DNA of 64,000 nt, from the NCBI RefSeq assembly GCF_016863015.1, contig NZ_BOOB01000007.1:62001-126000 (forward strand), read 5' to 3'. The translations under genes and the position numbers were made by a program. The stretch is from Microbispora amethystogenes (lineage in GTDB: Bacteria > Actinomycetota > Actinomycetes > Streptosporangiales > Streptosporangiaceae). Below the pieces are notes generated by a model. It worked only from the letters and a program-made list of their open reading frames with translations. It searched no databases and was not told the DNA's origin. Position 1 is the first letter of the stretch. Each line of letters starts with the position of its first letter. Of the stretch, positions 14,770 to 22,917 are shown in pieces.

Positions 14770-15786
14770 TCAGCGGTCGAGGGCGACTCCGGCGGCGATC
14801 TTCCGCAGTTCCCGGTCGGCCGCGCCCCGGCCGAGCTTCGCCTCGTAGTCGGGGCTCATCATCACCTCGATCCCAACGCCGGAGGCGAGCGTCCAGGTGA
14901 TCGTGCGGGTGCCCCCGTCCGTGATCCGGTCGCCTCCCTCCGACAGGCTGACCAGGTACGCCCTCTTGCCGTCGACGTCGACCGGCCTGGCGCCCTGCCC
15001 GGCGTAGCCTCTCAGCCGCTTCGCGAGCAGGCTCGCCGCCTCCTTCCGGTAGACGATCAGCTGGATGCTGTACACGCCGGGCTCCTGCCCCGGCTCCACC
15101 CAGCTCGTGGTGTAGCTCTCGGTGCCGAACCCGTCCTTGCCTGACCACTTGCCCCATTCGAGGTCCTTGGGCAGGTAACCGACGTGGACGCCGCCGAGCG
15201 TCCGGCCGTCCCCGAGGTCGCCGAGGTCCTGCGGCGTCCACGAGGTCTGCGCGTCCGGCGCGGTGTCGGACGTCGAGACGACCGTCGTCGCGATCGTGAT
15301 CATGACCGCCGCCCCGGCGGGCGCTGCCGTCCCGGCGGCCGGCATCTGCGCGATGACCGTCCCCTCCGGGGCGTCGCCGGTGACGACCTTCACGATCCGC
15401 ACCGTGTATCCGGCCTCGTCCAGGAGGGTCATGACGTCCCCGGCGCTCTTGCCGACCACGTCGGGGACGACGCCCTCGGGTACGGCGATCGTGTCACCGG
15501 AGCCGGTCTCGGACGGGGTCGCCGTCCCCGGAGCGGCGACGCCGGCGCCGGCCCCGGTCCCCGGTCCGGCGAGGCCGCCGGCGACCGGGTCGGTGCCGGG
15601 CTGTGCGGTCATCGCCACGGGCACCCCCACCGCGACCGCCGCGGTGAGCACGGCGGCTCCCGCCGTACGAAACCGGACAGTGGCGCGGCGGCTGCGCCGC
15701 CGGACCGACTGGCCCAGGTACGGCGAGGCGTGCACGCCGGCGACCTGCGCGGCCATCGCGTCCCTCAGCGCTTCTTCGACGTTCAT
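14770..15786 (-). CDS. Membrane protein with extracellular PASTA domain, putative sigma-factor partner
   Basis: 338 aa. A cytoplasmic N-terminus of about 40 residues (VEEALRDAMAAQVAGVH) is followed by one transmembrane helix (about 41-60), a Gly/Ala/Thr-rich linker, a PASTA domain (about 104-168: VPDVVGKSAGDVMTLLDEAG, then IAQMPAAGTAAPAG) and a C-terminal domain with no recognised family. PASTA domains bind peptidoglycan fragments or antibiotics. The ATG overlaps the stop of the upstream sigma factor gene (ATGA), so it probably acts as a membrane regulator of that sigma factor. The anti-sigma role is an inference; no zinc-binding HxxxCxxC motif is present. Confidence 0.75.
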   Translation of the reverse strand: MNVEEALRDAMAAQVAGVHASPYLGQSVRRRSRRATVRFRTAGAAVLTAAVAVGVPVAMTAQPGTDPVAGGLAGPGTGAGAGVAAPGTATPSETGSGDTIAVPEGVVPDVVGKSAGDVMTLLDEAGYTVRIVKVVTGDAPEGTVIAQMPAAGTAAPAGAAVMITIATTVVSTSDTAPDAQTSWTPQDLGDLGDGRTLGGVHVGYLPKDLEWGKWSGKDGFGTESYTTSWVEPGQEPGVYSIQLIVYRKEAASLLAKRLRGYAGQGARPVDVDGKRAYLVSLSEGGDRITDGGTRTITWTLASGVGIEVMMSPDYEAKLGRGAADRELRKIAAGVALDR

Positions 15787-16283
15787 GCCGACGCTCCTTC
15801 CAGGTTCTCCATGCGTGCGCGCACGCGGGCGAGGCCGCGGGCGGCCTGGCTCTTGACGGTGCCGACCGAGCAGCCGAGCAGCGCGGCGGTCTCGGCCTCC
15901 GACAGGTCCTCCCAGTAGCGGAGGACCAGCACGGCCCGCATCCGGGCCGGCAGTTTCCTGAGTTCGGCGAGCAGCACCTCCCGCAGGCCGAGGTCGGGCG
16001 ACTCCACCGGCGTCTCCGGCGGCTGGGCGAAGGTGATCTCCCGGATCACCTTGCGCCGCCTGGCCCTGCTGATCGCGCCGTTCACCACGACCCGCCGCGC
16101 GTACGCCTCGGGGTTGTCGTGGCGGATGCGCGGCCAGTGGCGGTAGACCTTCTCCAGCGCGCTCTGGACCATGTCCTCGGCGTCGACGGCGGAGGCGCCG
16201 CAGACGAGGATCGCGGTGCGCAGCAGGGCGGTGCTGCGCGCGGCCAGGAACTCGTCGAAGGCCGCCTCGTCTTCATCGGTCAT
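15783..16283 (-). CDS. RNA polymerase sigma factor, SigE family (ECF type)
   Basis: 166-aa extracytoplasmic-function sigma factor. Region 2 is seen as FDEFLAARSTALLRTAILV, DAEDMVQSALEKVY and AYARRVVVNGAISRARRRK; region 4 as LRYWEDLSEAETAALLGCSV then GTVKSQAARGLARVR. The start was set to ATG 16283 (MTDEDEAAFDEF) because AAAGGGGAGCTC precedes it; the longer reading has no codon bias. Translationally coupled to the PASTA membrane protein. Divergent from the adenosine deaminase gene. Confidence 0.93.
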   Translation of the reverse strand: MTDEDEAAFDEFLAARSTALLRTAILVCGASAVDAEDMVQSALEKVYRHWPRIRHDNPEAYARRVVVNGAISRARRRKVIREITFAQPPETPVESPDLGLREVLLAELRKLPARMRAVLVLRYWEDLSEAETAALLGCSVGTVKSQAARGLARVRARMENLEGASA

Positions 16284-16351
16284 GAGCTCCCCTTTCGCCT
16301 GTCCACAACGCGCGAGCCCGGCGGCGGGTTGAGAGCGGCATACGGCAGGAT

Positions 16352-17377
16352 ATGGAGATGGCACGCCCACTCGACATGCTCCCGAAGGCACACCTGCACC
16401 TGCACTTCACCGGTTCCATGCGGCACTCGACGCTCATCGAGCTCGCCCGGGACCAGGGCGTCCATCTGCCCGACGCGCTGGTGCAGGACTGGCCGCCGAA
16501 ACTGCGGGCGACCGACGAGCGGGGCTGGTTCCGGTTCCAGCGGTTGTACGACATCGCGCGGTCGGTGCTGCGCCGCCCGGAGGACGTCTACCGGCTGCTG
16601 CGCGAGGCCGCCGAGGACGAGGCCAGGGAAGGCTCGCGCTGGCTGGAGATCCAGGTCGACCCGTCCGGGTACGCGCAGCGTTTCGGCGGGCTGACCGAGA
16701 CCCTTGAGCTGATGCTCGACGCGACGGAGAAGGCGGCGCGGGCGGCGGGGATCGGGATGGCGGTGATCGTGGCCGCCAACCGCACCCGGCACATGCTCGA
16801 CGCCAGGACGCTGGCCCGGCTCGCGGTGCGGTACGAGGGCCGGGGCGTGGTGGGCTTCGGGCTGTCCAACGACGAGCGGCGGGGCCGGGCCAGGGACTTC
16901 GAGCACGCCTTCCGCATCGCCAGGCGCGGGGGCCTGCTCGCCGTACCGCACGGAGGCGAACTGCTGGGGGCGGCGAGCGTCGCCGAGTGCCTCGACGAGC
17001 TGTCCGCCGACCGGATCGGGCACGGGGTGCGCGCGGCCGAGTCGCCCCGGCTGATGGAACGGCTGGCCGACCGGCAGGTCACCTGCGAGGTGTGCCCGCT
17101 GTCGAACGTCGGGCTGGGGGTCGCCGAGCGGCCGGAGGACGTGCCGCTGCGGCGGCTGTTCGAGGCGGGAGTGCCGATCGCGCTCGGCGCCGACGACCCG
17201 CTGCTGTTCGGCGCCCGGCTGCTGCCGCAGTACGAGCTCGCCAGGGAGGTGTACGGCTTCGCCGACGCGGAGATCGCCGAGCTCGCCCGGCAGTCCATCC
17301 GGTCGTCGGCCGCCCCCGAACCGGTCAGGAAGGAACTCCTGGCCGAGATCGACACCTGGCTCGCCGCTCCCGCCTGA
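16352..17377 (+). CDS. add: Adenosine deaminase family protein
   Basis: 341-aa amidohydrolase that converts (deoxy)adenosine to (deoxy)inosine in purine salvage. The metal-binding motif HLHLHFTGS is near the N-terminus, followed by PHGGE (catalytic Glu), RIGHGVR, CPLSN and GADDP (metal Asp). In this actinobacterial subgroup HLHLHFTGS replaces the HLHLDGS of classical ADA and PHGGE replaces HAGE, so adenosine is the likely but not proven substrate. Start ATG 16352 (a second ATG lies two codons later). Confidence 0.85.
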   Translation: MEMARPLDMLPKAHLHLHFTGSMRHSTLIELARDQGVHLPDALVQDWPPKLRATDERGWFRFQRLYDIARSVLRRPEDVYRLLREAAEDEAREGSRWLEIQVDPSGYAQRFGGLTETLELMLDATEKAARAAGIGMAVIVAANRTRHMLDARTLARLAVRYEGRGVVGFGLSNDERRGRARDFEHAFRIARRGGLLAVPHGGELLGAASVAECLDELSADRIGHGVRAAESPRLMERLADRQVTCEVCPLSNVGLGVAERPEDVPLRRLFEAGVPIALGADDPLLFGARLLPQYELAREVYGFADAEIAELARQSIRSSAAPEPVRKELLAEIDTWLAAPA

Positions 17378-17400
17378 TCTCTCCCGTCCGGCCCGCGACG

Positions 17401-17544
17401 TCAGCGGCGCAGCAACAGCCGCAGCACGCGCATGGCCCGGGCGCGGCGGGCGGAGTCGGCGGAGAACAGGTAGACCGCCGTGAGAACGGCCGGCAGCGAC
17501 AGGCCGACGACGCCTGCGACGGTCAGCTGGGACAGGATCGTCAT
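17401..17544 (-). CDS. Small single-pass membrane protein (47 aa)
   Basis: Short ORF starting MTILSQLTVAGVVGLSLPAV, one transmembrane helix (about residues 6-28) and a strongly basic tail (RRARAMRVLRLLLRR). GAAGGGATCC lies just upstream of ATG 17544, so expression is plausible. Unknown function; no family recognised. Confidence 0.55.
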   Translation of the reverse strand: MTILSQLTVAGVVGLSLPAVLTAVYLFSADSARRARAMRVLRLLLRR

Positions 17545-17816
17545 GGGGTGGATCCCTTCGAGGAGGCGGCGTGCGCCGCGGGGACGGCCCGGCGGCCGGC
17601 GTCGTCCCGTGGACCCGCCGTACGGCCGACAGCCGGCCGCCGGTGATTCGGCGGTGATCCCAGGGTGAAAGACGCCGGAGGCCCGTTGACGGTTACGGCC
17701 GATCTTTGACGCCGCCGGACAAGGTCGTACGCCCCCTGACAGGCGCCGTACGTCTGCGTCAGTGACGTCACGCGAAACGCCGTGCGTTGTGCGGTGGTCT
17801 GGGATGCTCGTCCACG

Positions 17817-19193
17817 ATGTCCCAGAACTCGTCATCCGCCTCCGGTGAGGAGGCGCTGGCCGCGCTGCGCGACCGGTTACAGGAGCTGTACCGGCGCCGG
17901 GGCAGGCCCAGCTATCGCGAGCTGGCCAGGCTGACCGGCCAGGCGCTCAGCCACACCACGGTCGGCATGGTGATCCACTGCCGGAGGCTGCCGCGCCTCG
18001 GCCAGCTCGAACTCGTCGTCGAGGCTCTGGGCGGCGACCCGGAGGCGTACCAGGCCCTGTGGCTGGCCGCCGACGAAGCGGACTCGGCAGCGGACTCGGC
18101 AGCGGACTCGGCGGCGGTGGGCACGCGCCCTCCGGCACGCCCCGGAGGGCCGTACCGGCCGACCGGTACCGCACTTCCTCATGGCGACGCGGTCGGCGGC
18201 GTGGCGTTCCATCCCGAGGGCCGTCTCCTGGCCACGCACACCGAGGGCAGGAACGCGACGGTGCGGCTGTGGGACGTGGCCACCGGTGATCCTCTCGGCG
18301 ACCCCCTCATCACCCACAACGGCTGGGTGCACATGCTGGCCTTCCACCCGGACGGGCACCTTCTCGCCACCGTGGGCGACGAGGCGTTGCGCCTGTGGGA
18401 CGGGACCACCGGCGAGTCCGTCGGCGACCCCCTGACCATCCACTCCACAGGCCACCACACCGTGGCCTTCCACCCCGGCGGCCGGCTGATCGCCGTCGGC
18501 GGAGGCGACGACACCGTGCGGCTGTGGGACGTGACCACCGGCAGGCCCGCGGGCGAGGTCCGTACGGGCCACAGGCATCCGGTCTTCGCCATCCGGGCTC
18601 TGGCCTTCCACCCGGAGGGCCGGCTGCTGGCGACCGCCGGCAACGACGCGACCGTGCGGGTGTGCGATGTGGTCACCGGCGAAGCGGTCGGCGGACCTCT
18701 GGTCGGGCATCAGAGCGAGGTCACGGGGGTGGTCTTCCATCCGGACGGTCATCTGCTCGCGTCCACCGGCAACGACGCGACCGTGCGCCTGTGGGATGTG
18801 ATGACGGGAGAACCGGTCTGCTCCCCGCTCATGGGGCACATCGGCTTCGTCGCCGATCCGGCTTTCCACCCCGACGGCCACCTGCTCGCCACCGCCGGCC
18901 TGGAGGACGGGAACGTGCGGCTGTGGGATGTGCCGGCTCGCCGGCCGGTCGGCGAGTTCCTCCCCCACGGCGGCTCTGTCGGCGCGCTGGCCTTCCACCC
19001 GGACGGGCACCTGCTGGCCACTGGCGGCAACGACGCGACGCTGCGGCTGTGGCAGGGCGAGTCCACGCCGGAGCCGCACCTGTCGCGCCGCCGCGCCGAG
19101 CGGCTGCGAGGCCGGCTCACGGCCGTCCGGGAGGATCGTGACCGGCTGGCGCGCGAGGTCGCCGCCTCAGCGGACGGAGGAGGCGATCCGTAG
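17817..19193 (+). CDS. HTH-domain protein with seven WD40 repeats
   Basis: 458 aa in this reading. The N-terminal 80 residues form an XRE-like helix-turn-helix of the kind found in actinobacterial signalling proteins (RDRLQELYRRRGRPSYRELA, then TGQALSHTTVGMVI). A short (ADS)n linker follows, then seven WD40 blades built on FHPDGHLLAT..NDATVRLWDV. The tail is a charged, probably coiled helix (RLRGRLTAVREDRDRLAREV). ATG 17817 is preferred; a TTG at 17787 is in frame. It probably acts as a scaffold or sensor; partners unknown. Its last 27 nt overlap the convergent gene. Confidence 0.8.
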   Translation: MSQNSSSASGEEALAALRDRLQELYRRRGRPSYRELARLTGQALSHTTVGMVIHCRRLPRLGQLELVVEALGGDPEAYQALWLAADEADSAADSAADSAAVGTRPPARPGGPYRPTGTALPHGDAVGGVAFHPEGRLLATHTEGRNATVRLWDVATGDPLGDPLITHNGWVHMLAFHPDGHLLATVGDEALRLWDGTTGESVGDPLTIHSTGHHTVAFHPGGRLIAVGGGDDTVRLWDVTTGRPAGEVRTGHRHPVFAIRALAFHPEGRLLATAGNDATVRVCDVVTGEAVGGPLVGHQSEVTGVVFHPDGHLLASTGNDATVRLWDVMTGEPVCSPLMGHIGFVADPAFHPDGHLLATAGLEDGNVRLWDVPARRPVGEFLPHGGSVGALAFHPDGHLLATGGNDATLRLWQGESTPEPHLSRRRAERLRGRLTAVREDRDRLAREVAASADGGGDP

Positions 19194-19985
19194 GGCCTCG
19201 TCGCGGCCGGGGCCCTCAAGGCGCAGCCCGACCAGGCCGTGCTGCCAGATGAGCGTGGGCCCGGCCACCCGCTCCTCCCGTGCCCGGCCCTGCGCCGACA
19301 CGTACGACACGCCATGGTTCCGGGAGATCCACCAGCCGTCGACCGCGCTCACCTGCTCCGGCCACGGCTCTCCCAGTTCCTTGTGCCAGACCACGGTCAG
19401 CGTCCCGTCGTACTCGTCGAGCCGGATGCCCGGCCACAGCAGCGTCACGACCCGGCCGCCGTCGGCCACACGGACGTCCGCCGGCTCGCCCAGCGCGGAC
19501 GGCACGACGACGGGGAACCGCACGGCCCCCCGCGCCTCGGCGAGCGTGACCCGGCGCTCTCCCGGAAGCGGGCCGGGCAGGCCCGTCGGCAGCGGCGCCA
19601 CGCCGCCGACGTGGATCTCGACCCCGGCGAACCGGAGCACCGACACCACCGCGGCCCGTCCCTGCGGGGTCGCGCCGAGCAGCACCGACACCAGCACCGC
19701 CACCAGGGCGGCCGCCAGGCGCGGCGACGGCCGCCTGATCCACCACCTGGGCCGCCACCCCTGCCTCCAGCCGGGCCGGTGAGCGGGAGTGATCGGCGCG
19801 TCCGCGTTCTCCAGCCGGGCCCGGACGGCGAGCGCCACCTCGGCGGGGGGCGGCCCGGAAGCGCCCAGGCGCTCTCCGAGCGCCCGCAGCTGAGCCTCCA
19901 GCGCCTCCGTCTCCGTCGGCTCCGTCGGCTCCGTCGTCTCAGGGATGTCCGGGTCGCCGGAGCGGCCGTCGTCAGAGATGCTCAC
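19167..19985 (-). CDS. Membrane protein encoded with an ECF sigma factor (putative anti-sigma/sensor)
   Basis: 272 aa. An acidic N-terminus with PTEPTE repeats precedes a cytoplasmic segment (LEAQLRALGERLG, VRARLENADAPITP), one transmembrane helix (about 89-106) and an extracytoplasmic domain with WPGIRLDEYDGTLTVVWHKE and WWISRNHGVSYVS. It begins 14 nt inside the sigma factor gene, so the two are coupled. No zinc anti-sigma motif; role inferred from context and topology. Confidence 0.7.
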   Translation of the reverse strand: MSISDDGRSGDPDIPETTEPTEPTETEALEAQLRALGERLGASGPPPAEVALAVRARLENADAPITPAHRPGWRQGWRPRWWIRRPSPRLAAALVAVLVSVLLGATPQGRAAVVSVLRFAGVEIHVGGVAPLPTGLPGPLPGERRVTLAEARGAVRFPVVVPSALGEPADVRVADGGRVVTLLWPGIRLDEYDGTLTVVWHKELGEPWPEQVSAVDGWWISRNHGVSYVSAQGRAREERVAGPTLIWQHGLVGLRLEGPGRDEALRIASSVR

Positions 19986-20514
19986 GGCCCACCTCCTCCC
20001 GCAGGCGTCGCAGGGCCCGGAACGTCCGCGACTTCACCGTGCCGAGCCGTACGCCGAGAACCTCGGCCGTCTCCGCCTCGGACAACTGCAGGAAATACCG
20101 GCACACCACCGCTTCGCGTTCCCCGGCCGGCAGACGCCGCACCGCCTCGTACAGGCGGCTCCGGCCGTCGGCGCCCACCGCCGCGCTCTCCGGGTCGTCC
20201 GGCCCGTCCGGCGTGTACGGCTCCCGCTCCAGCCGTACGGCGAGGTCGGAGCGGCGGCCACGCGACCGGGTGAGGTCGTGGGTCACGTTGGCCACGATCC
20301 GCAGGAACCACGGGCGGAACGACGCGTCCCTGCGGAAGCTCCGCAGGTGACGGAACGCCCTGACGAAGGCGTCCTGGACGACGTCCTCGGCCTCGTCGCC
20401 CGCGCCGAGCAGGCTCGCCGTACGGTGGGCGATCGCGCTGTAGCGGGTGACCAGCACCTCGTAGGCGCCGAGATCACCGGCCAGCGCGCGGGTCACAGCC
20501 TCGTCGTCGTCCAT
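19972..20514 (-). CDS. ECF-type RNA polymerase sigma factor
   Basis: 180 aa. Region 2: YEVLVTRYSAIAHRTASLL, then EDVVQDAFVRAFRHL and FRPWFLRIVANVTHDLTR; region 4: CRYFLQLSEAETAEVLGVRL then GTVKSRTFRALRRLREEV. The ATG at 20514 is chosen because upstream codons belong to another frame of the insertion element and lack sigma homology. No clear SD is present, which may reflect a short or leaderless message. The tnpB element ends only about 45 nt upstream of this start and may have replaced its promoter. Confidence 0.92.
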   Translation of the reverse strand: MDDDEAVTRALAGDLGAYEVLVTRYSAIAHRTASLLGAGDEAEDVVQDAFVRAFRHLRSFRRDASFRPWFLRIVANVTHDLTRSRGRRSDLAVRLEREPYTPDGPDDPESAAVGADGRSRLYEAVRRLPAGEREAVVCRYFLQLSEAETAEVLGVRLGTVKSRTFRALRRLREEVGREHL

Positions 20515-20559
20515 CGGGGGGAATATCGCTCGGGGGGCAGCTCGGAAAGGTGAAGACTG

Positions 20560-20700
20560 TGACTCCTCCGCTCCTCGAAGGGAGCGGCTTCTCGCTAAGC
20601 CGCTTCCGCAGCGTCGCGAAGGGCAAGCCCTGCCCTGAGGATGTTCTTGGCCGCGTTCACGTCGGCGTGCGCCTCGTGGCCGCACGCCTGGCATCGGAAC
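20560..20700 (-). ncRNA. Probable TnpB guide RNA (omega RNA) scaffold at the right end
   Basis: In IS605-family elements the omega RNA covers the 3' end of tnpB and the right end, with the guide beginning just outside the element. Here the RE hairpin (stem 7 bp, loop TCGAAG on the plus strand) directly follows the tnpB stop, so the guide would start near 20559 and match the sigma factor upstream sequence AGTCTTCACC. Extent into the CDS is a guess based on the family. Confidence 0.4.
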
Positions 20701-21779
20701 TCGGCCTGGGTGACGCGGTTCTCCTTCGCGCAGTGCCCGCAACGCGAGCACGTGCGGGAGGTGCCGGCGGGGTTCACCGCGATCAGCTCTCGACCGGCGC
20801 TTTCAGCCTTGTGCGCGAGCACACGCAGGAACACCCCCCAACCCGCGTCCAGGATCGACCTGTTGAGGCCGGACTTCTGCGCGACGTTCCGGCCGGGCTG
20901 GGCGATCGTGCCGGAGGCCGAGCGGGTCATGTTCACGATCCGCAGGTCCTCGTGCACGATCACGTCGTAGTCGCGGACCAGTGCGAACGCGGCCTTGTGC
21001 GCGCCGTCCAACCGCTGGCGGCGCACCCTGGCGTGCAGCGCGGCGACTCTGGCAGCGGCCTTACCGCCGCGCTTGCTCCCGCGCTTTGTGCGGGCGAGCG
21101 CCTGCTGTGCCGTCGCGAGACGGCCGGCGGACGCGGCAAGGCGGCGCGGGTTGTCCAGACGCTCCCCGTCGCTGGTGGTGACCAGCGAGGCCACACCCAT
21201 GTCCAGCCCGACCGCCGCGCCGGTCGCGGGAAGGGTTTCGGCGGGCACGTCATCGCACGACAGGATCACATACCAGCGGGCGCCCTCCCGCTTGACGCTG
21301 ATCGTCTTGACGGTGCTGGGCACACGGCGGTGCTGGTGGACCCGGACATGCCCGATGCCCTGCAGTCGCACGTAGGTCGCGGCCGGGTGCTCGGGCTGGG
21401 AGTCCCACCGGCAGCCGTCGCCGTCCCTGGGCCACTCCACCGTGTCGAACCAGCCGCGCCCCTTGAACCGGGGAAACCCCGGGGTGCGCCCGGCCTTCAC
21501 CCGAGTGAAGAACGCCGCGAACGCCTTGTCCAACCGGCGCAGGGTGGCCTGCTGGGAGGAGAACGACCACCGGCCCTGACCGTCCGGGTCGTCGGCGCGA
21601 ATGTGCTTCAACTCGCCCGACTGGTCACCGTACCGAACCGTCACCCCAGCCCTGCGGTAGGCCGTACGGCGGTGCTCCAAAGCGGCGTTATACAGCTCCC
21701 GGTGGTCGTGCAGGCACGCGGCGAGTGCGGCCGCCTGCTTGGCCGTGGGACGCAGCAGGAACGTGAACGATCTGCGCAC
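20595..21779 (-). CDS. tnpB: RNA-guided endonuclease TnpB
   Basis: Transposon-encoded RuvC nuclease, ancestor of Cas12. 394 aa from GTG 21779 (SD GGAGG five bases upstream); an ATG at 21794 would add five residues. Counting from that ATG, the RuvC triad is complete: D198 (GLDMGVASL), E282 (VIVHEDLRI) and D378 (HADVNAAKN). The zinc ribbon is CSRCG followed by CQACG (Cys 349/352/368/371). N-terminal RNA/DNA-binding region FTFLLRPTAKQ is intact. Likely a functional nuclease that keeps the element by cutting empty sites. Confidence 0.92.
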   Translation of the reverse strand: MRRSFTFLLRPTAKQAAALAACLHDHRELYNAALEHRRTAYRRAGVTVRYGDQSGELKHIRADDPDGQGRWSFSSQQATLRRLDKAFAAFFTRVKAGRTPGFPRFKGRGWFDTVEWPRDGDGCRWDSQPEHPAATYVRLQGIGHVRVHQHRRVPSTVKTISVKREGARWYVILSCDDVPAETLPATGAAVGLDMGVASLVTTSDGERLDNPRRLAASAGRLATAQQALARTKRGSKRGGKAAARVAALHARVRRQRLDGAHKAAFALVRDYDVIVHEDLRIVNMTRSASGTIAQPGRNVAQKSGLNRSILDAGWGVFLRVLAHKAESAGRELIAVNPAGTSRTCSRCGHCAKENRVTQAEFRCQACGHEAHADVNAAKNILRAGLALRDAAEAA

Positions 21780-21904
21780 GCCCACCTCCCACATGCGGGA
21801 ACAAGAACACCACGGTATCGCCTTACACCGACGAAACCTGGAAAGAAAACCGTGATGCGCAGACCCCGCAGGTCAGAGCACACTCGGGCCTTGGCGGCCC
21901 GCCC

Positions 21905-21948
21905 GCTCCCGATTCCCCCGTCGCCTCAAGGCGACGGCCCCCTCGGGA
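21905..21948. repeat. Left-end palindrome of the tnpB element
   Basis: CTCCCGA (21905-21911) pairs with TCGGGAG (21942-21948), and CCGTCGCC (21917-21924) with GGCGACGG (21929-21936) around the tetraloop TCAA. Subterminal hairpins of this kind mark the ends recognised by IS605-family transposases. The rest of 21780-22109 holds no gene that I can support. Confidence 0.55.
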
Positions 21949-22109
21949 GAATCTGATGGGGGGACGGATGATCCGTCCACGAACTACGGGGAAAAGACCG
22001 TGAGAACCCCGAAGCGTGTCTCAGCTCACCCCCGCGGCGAAGCGGATACCGGCCGATGGGACGGGCACTACACTTTCCACGATCGTCAGCCGCTGCAAAC
22101 GAGGATTCT

Positions 22110-22841
22110 ATGTCTGGATATGACCGAGTAGTCCAGCCGGCCGCCGGTGACGAGGCTCTGGAGAACCACCTCGGCGGCGACGAGGCCAAGAACTACCGGC
22201 AGTACGAGTTCGACATGGTCGCGCCGCACGTCGGTCGGTCGCTGCTGGAGATCGGTTCGGGGCTCGGGCACTTCGCGGAGCAGTTCCTGCCGCGCCTGGA
22301 CCGGCTCGTGGTGAGCGATTTCGATCCCTACTGCGTGGAGCAGTTGCGGAAGCGCTTCGCCGACCGCGACGACATATCGGTGCTGCAGTTCGGCCTGCCG
22401 ACCCAGATTCCGCTGGACGAGCCGGTCGACACGGTTGTGATGATGAACGTCCTCGAGCACATCGAGGAAGACGCCGAGGCGCTGCGGTCCCTGGCCAGGG
22501 TGACCGCCCCCGGCGGCCGGATCGTCATCTGGGTGCCGGGCTACATGCAGCTTTACGGGGACTTCGACCGCAAGGTGGGACACGTCACCCGCTACACCCC
22601 GGCCACGCTCCGCAAGACGGTCACCGACGCCGGTCTCGACGTCGAGGTGCTCAAGCCGATCAACTTCCTCGGCGGCATCGCCTGGTGGGCGGCCGTGCGG
22701 CGGGGCGGCGTGGGCTATCCCGACCCCCGGCTCGTCAAGATCTACGACCGGACCGTGGTGCCGGTGACCCGGTTCATCGAGCGGTTCGTCACCCCGCCGT
22801 TCGGCCAGACCGTGTTCTGCGTCGCCCGCGTTCCGAGGTAG
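22110..22841 (+). CDS. Class I SAM-dependent methyltransferase
   Basis: 243 aa, start ATG 22110 with GAGGATT upstream. The SAM-binding motif I is LLEIGSGLGHFAEQF, motif II VVSDFDPYCVEQL, and the acidic post-motif VVMMNVLEHIEEDAEALRSL, followed by VTAPGGRIVIWVPGY. This combination fits methyltransferases of the Methyltransf_11/23 type that act on small molecules, lipids or sugars. A C-terminal hydrophobic patch (GGIAWWAAVRRGG) may contact a membrane substrate. Substrate unknown. Confidence 0.85.
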   Translation: MSGYDRVVQPAAGDEALENHLGGDEAKNYRQYEFDMVAPHVGRSLLEIGSGLGHFAEQFLPRLDRLVVSDFDPYCVEQLRKRFADRDDISVLQFGLPTQIPLDEPVDTVVMMNVLEHIEEDAEALRSLARVTAPGGRIVIWVPGYMQLYGDFDRKVGHVTRYTPATLRKTVTDAGLDVEVLKPINFLGGIAWWAAVRRGGVGYPDPRLVKIYDRTVVPVTRFIERFVTPPFGQTVFCVARVPR

Positions 22842-22917
22842 GTCGCCCGCGTCGCCCGCCTCCCGGAATCGCCGGCGGAATGCGACCAAGGACGTAGACC
22901 TGCACAATGGGTCCCCA

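Larger units (their letters stand above)
20560..21948 (-). mobile_element. Solo IS200/IS605-family element carrying only tnpB
   Basis: Bounded on the left by the hairpin CCGCTCC/GGAGCGG (20568-20587) followed by GTCAC on the minus strand, and on the right by a long imperfect palindrome (21905-21948). No tnpA (Y1 or serine transposase) is present between the ends, so the element would depend on a transposase elsewhere. Boundaries are approximate because this family makes no target duplication. Confidence 0.6.
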
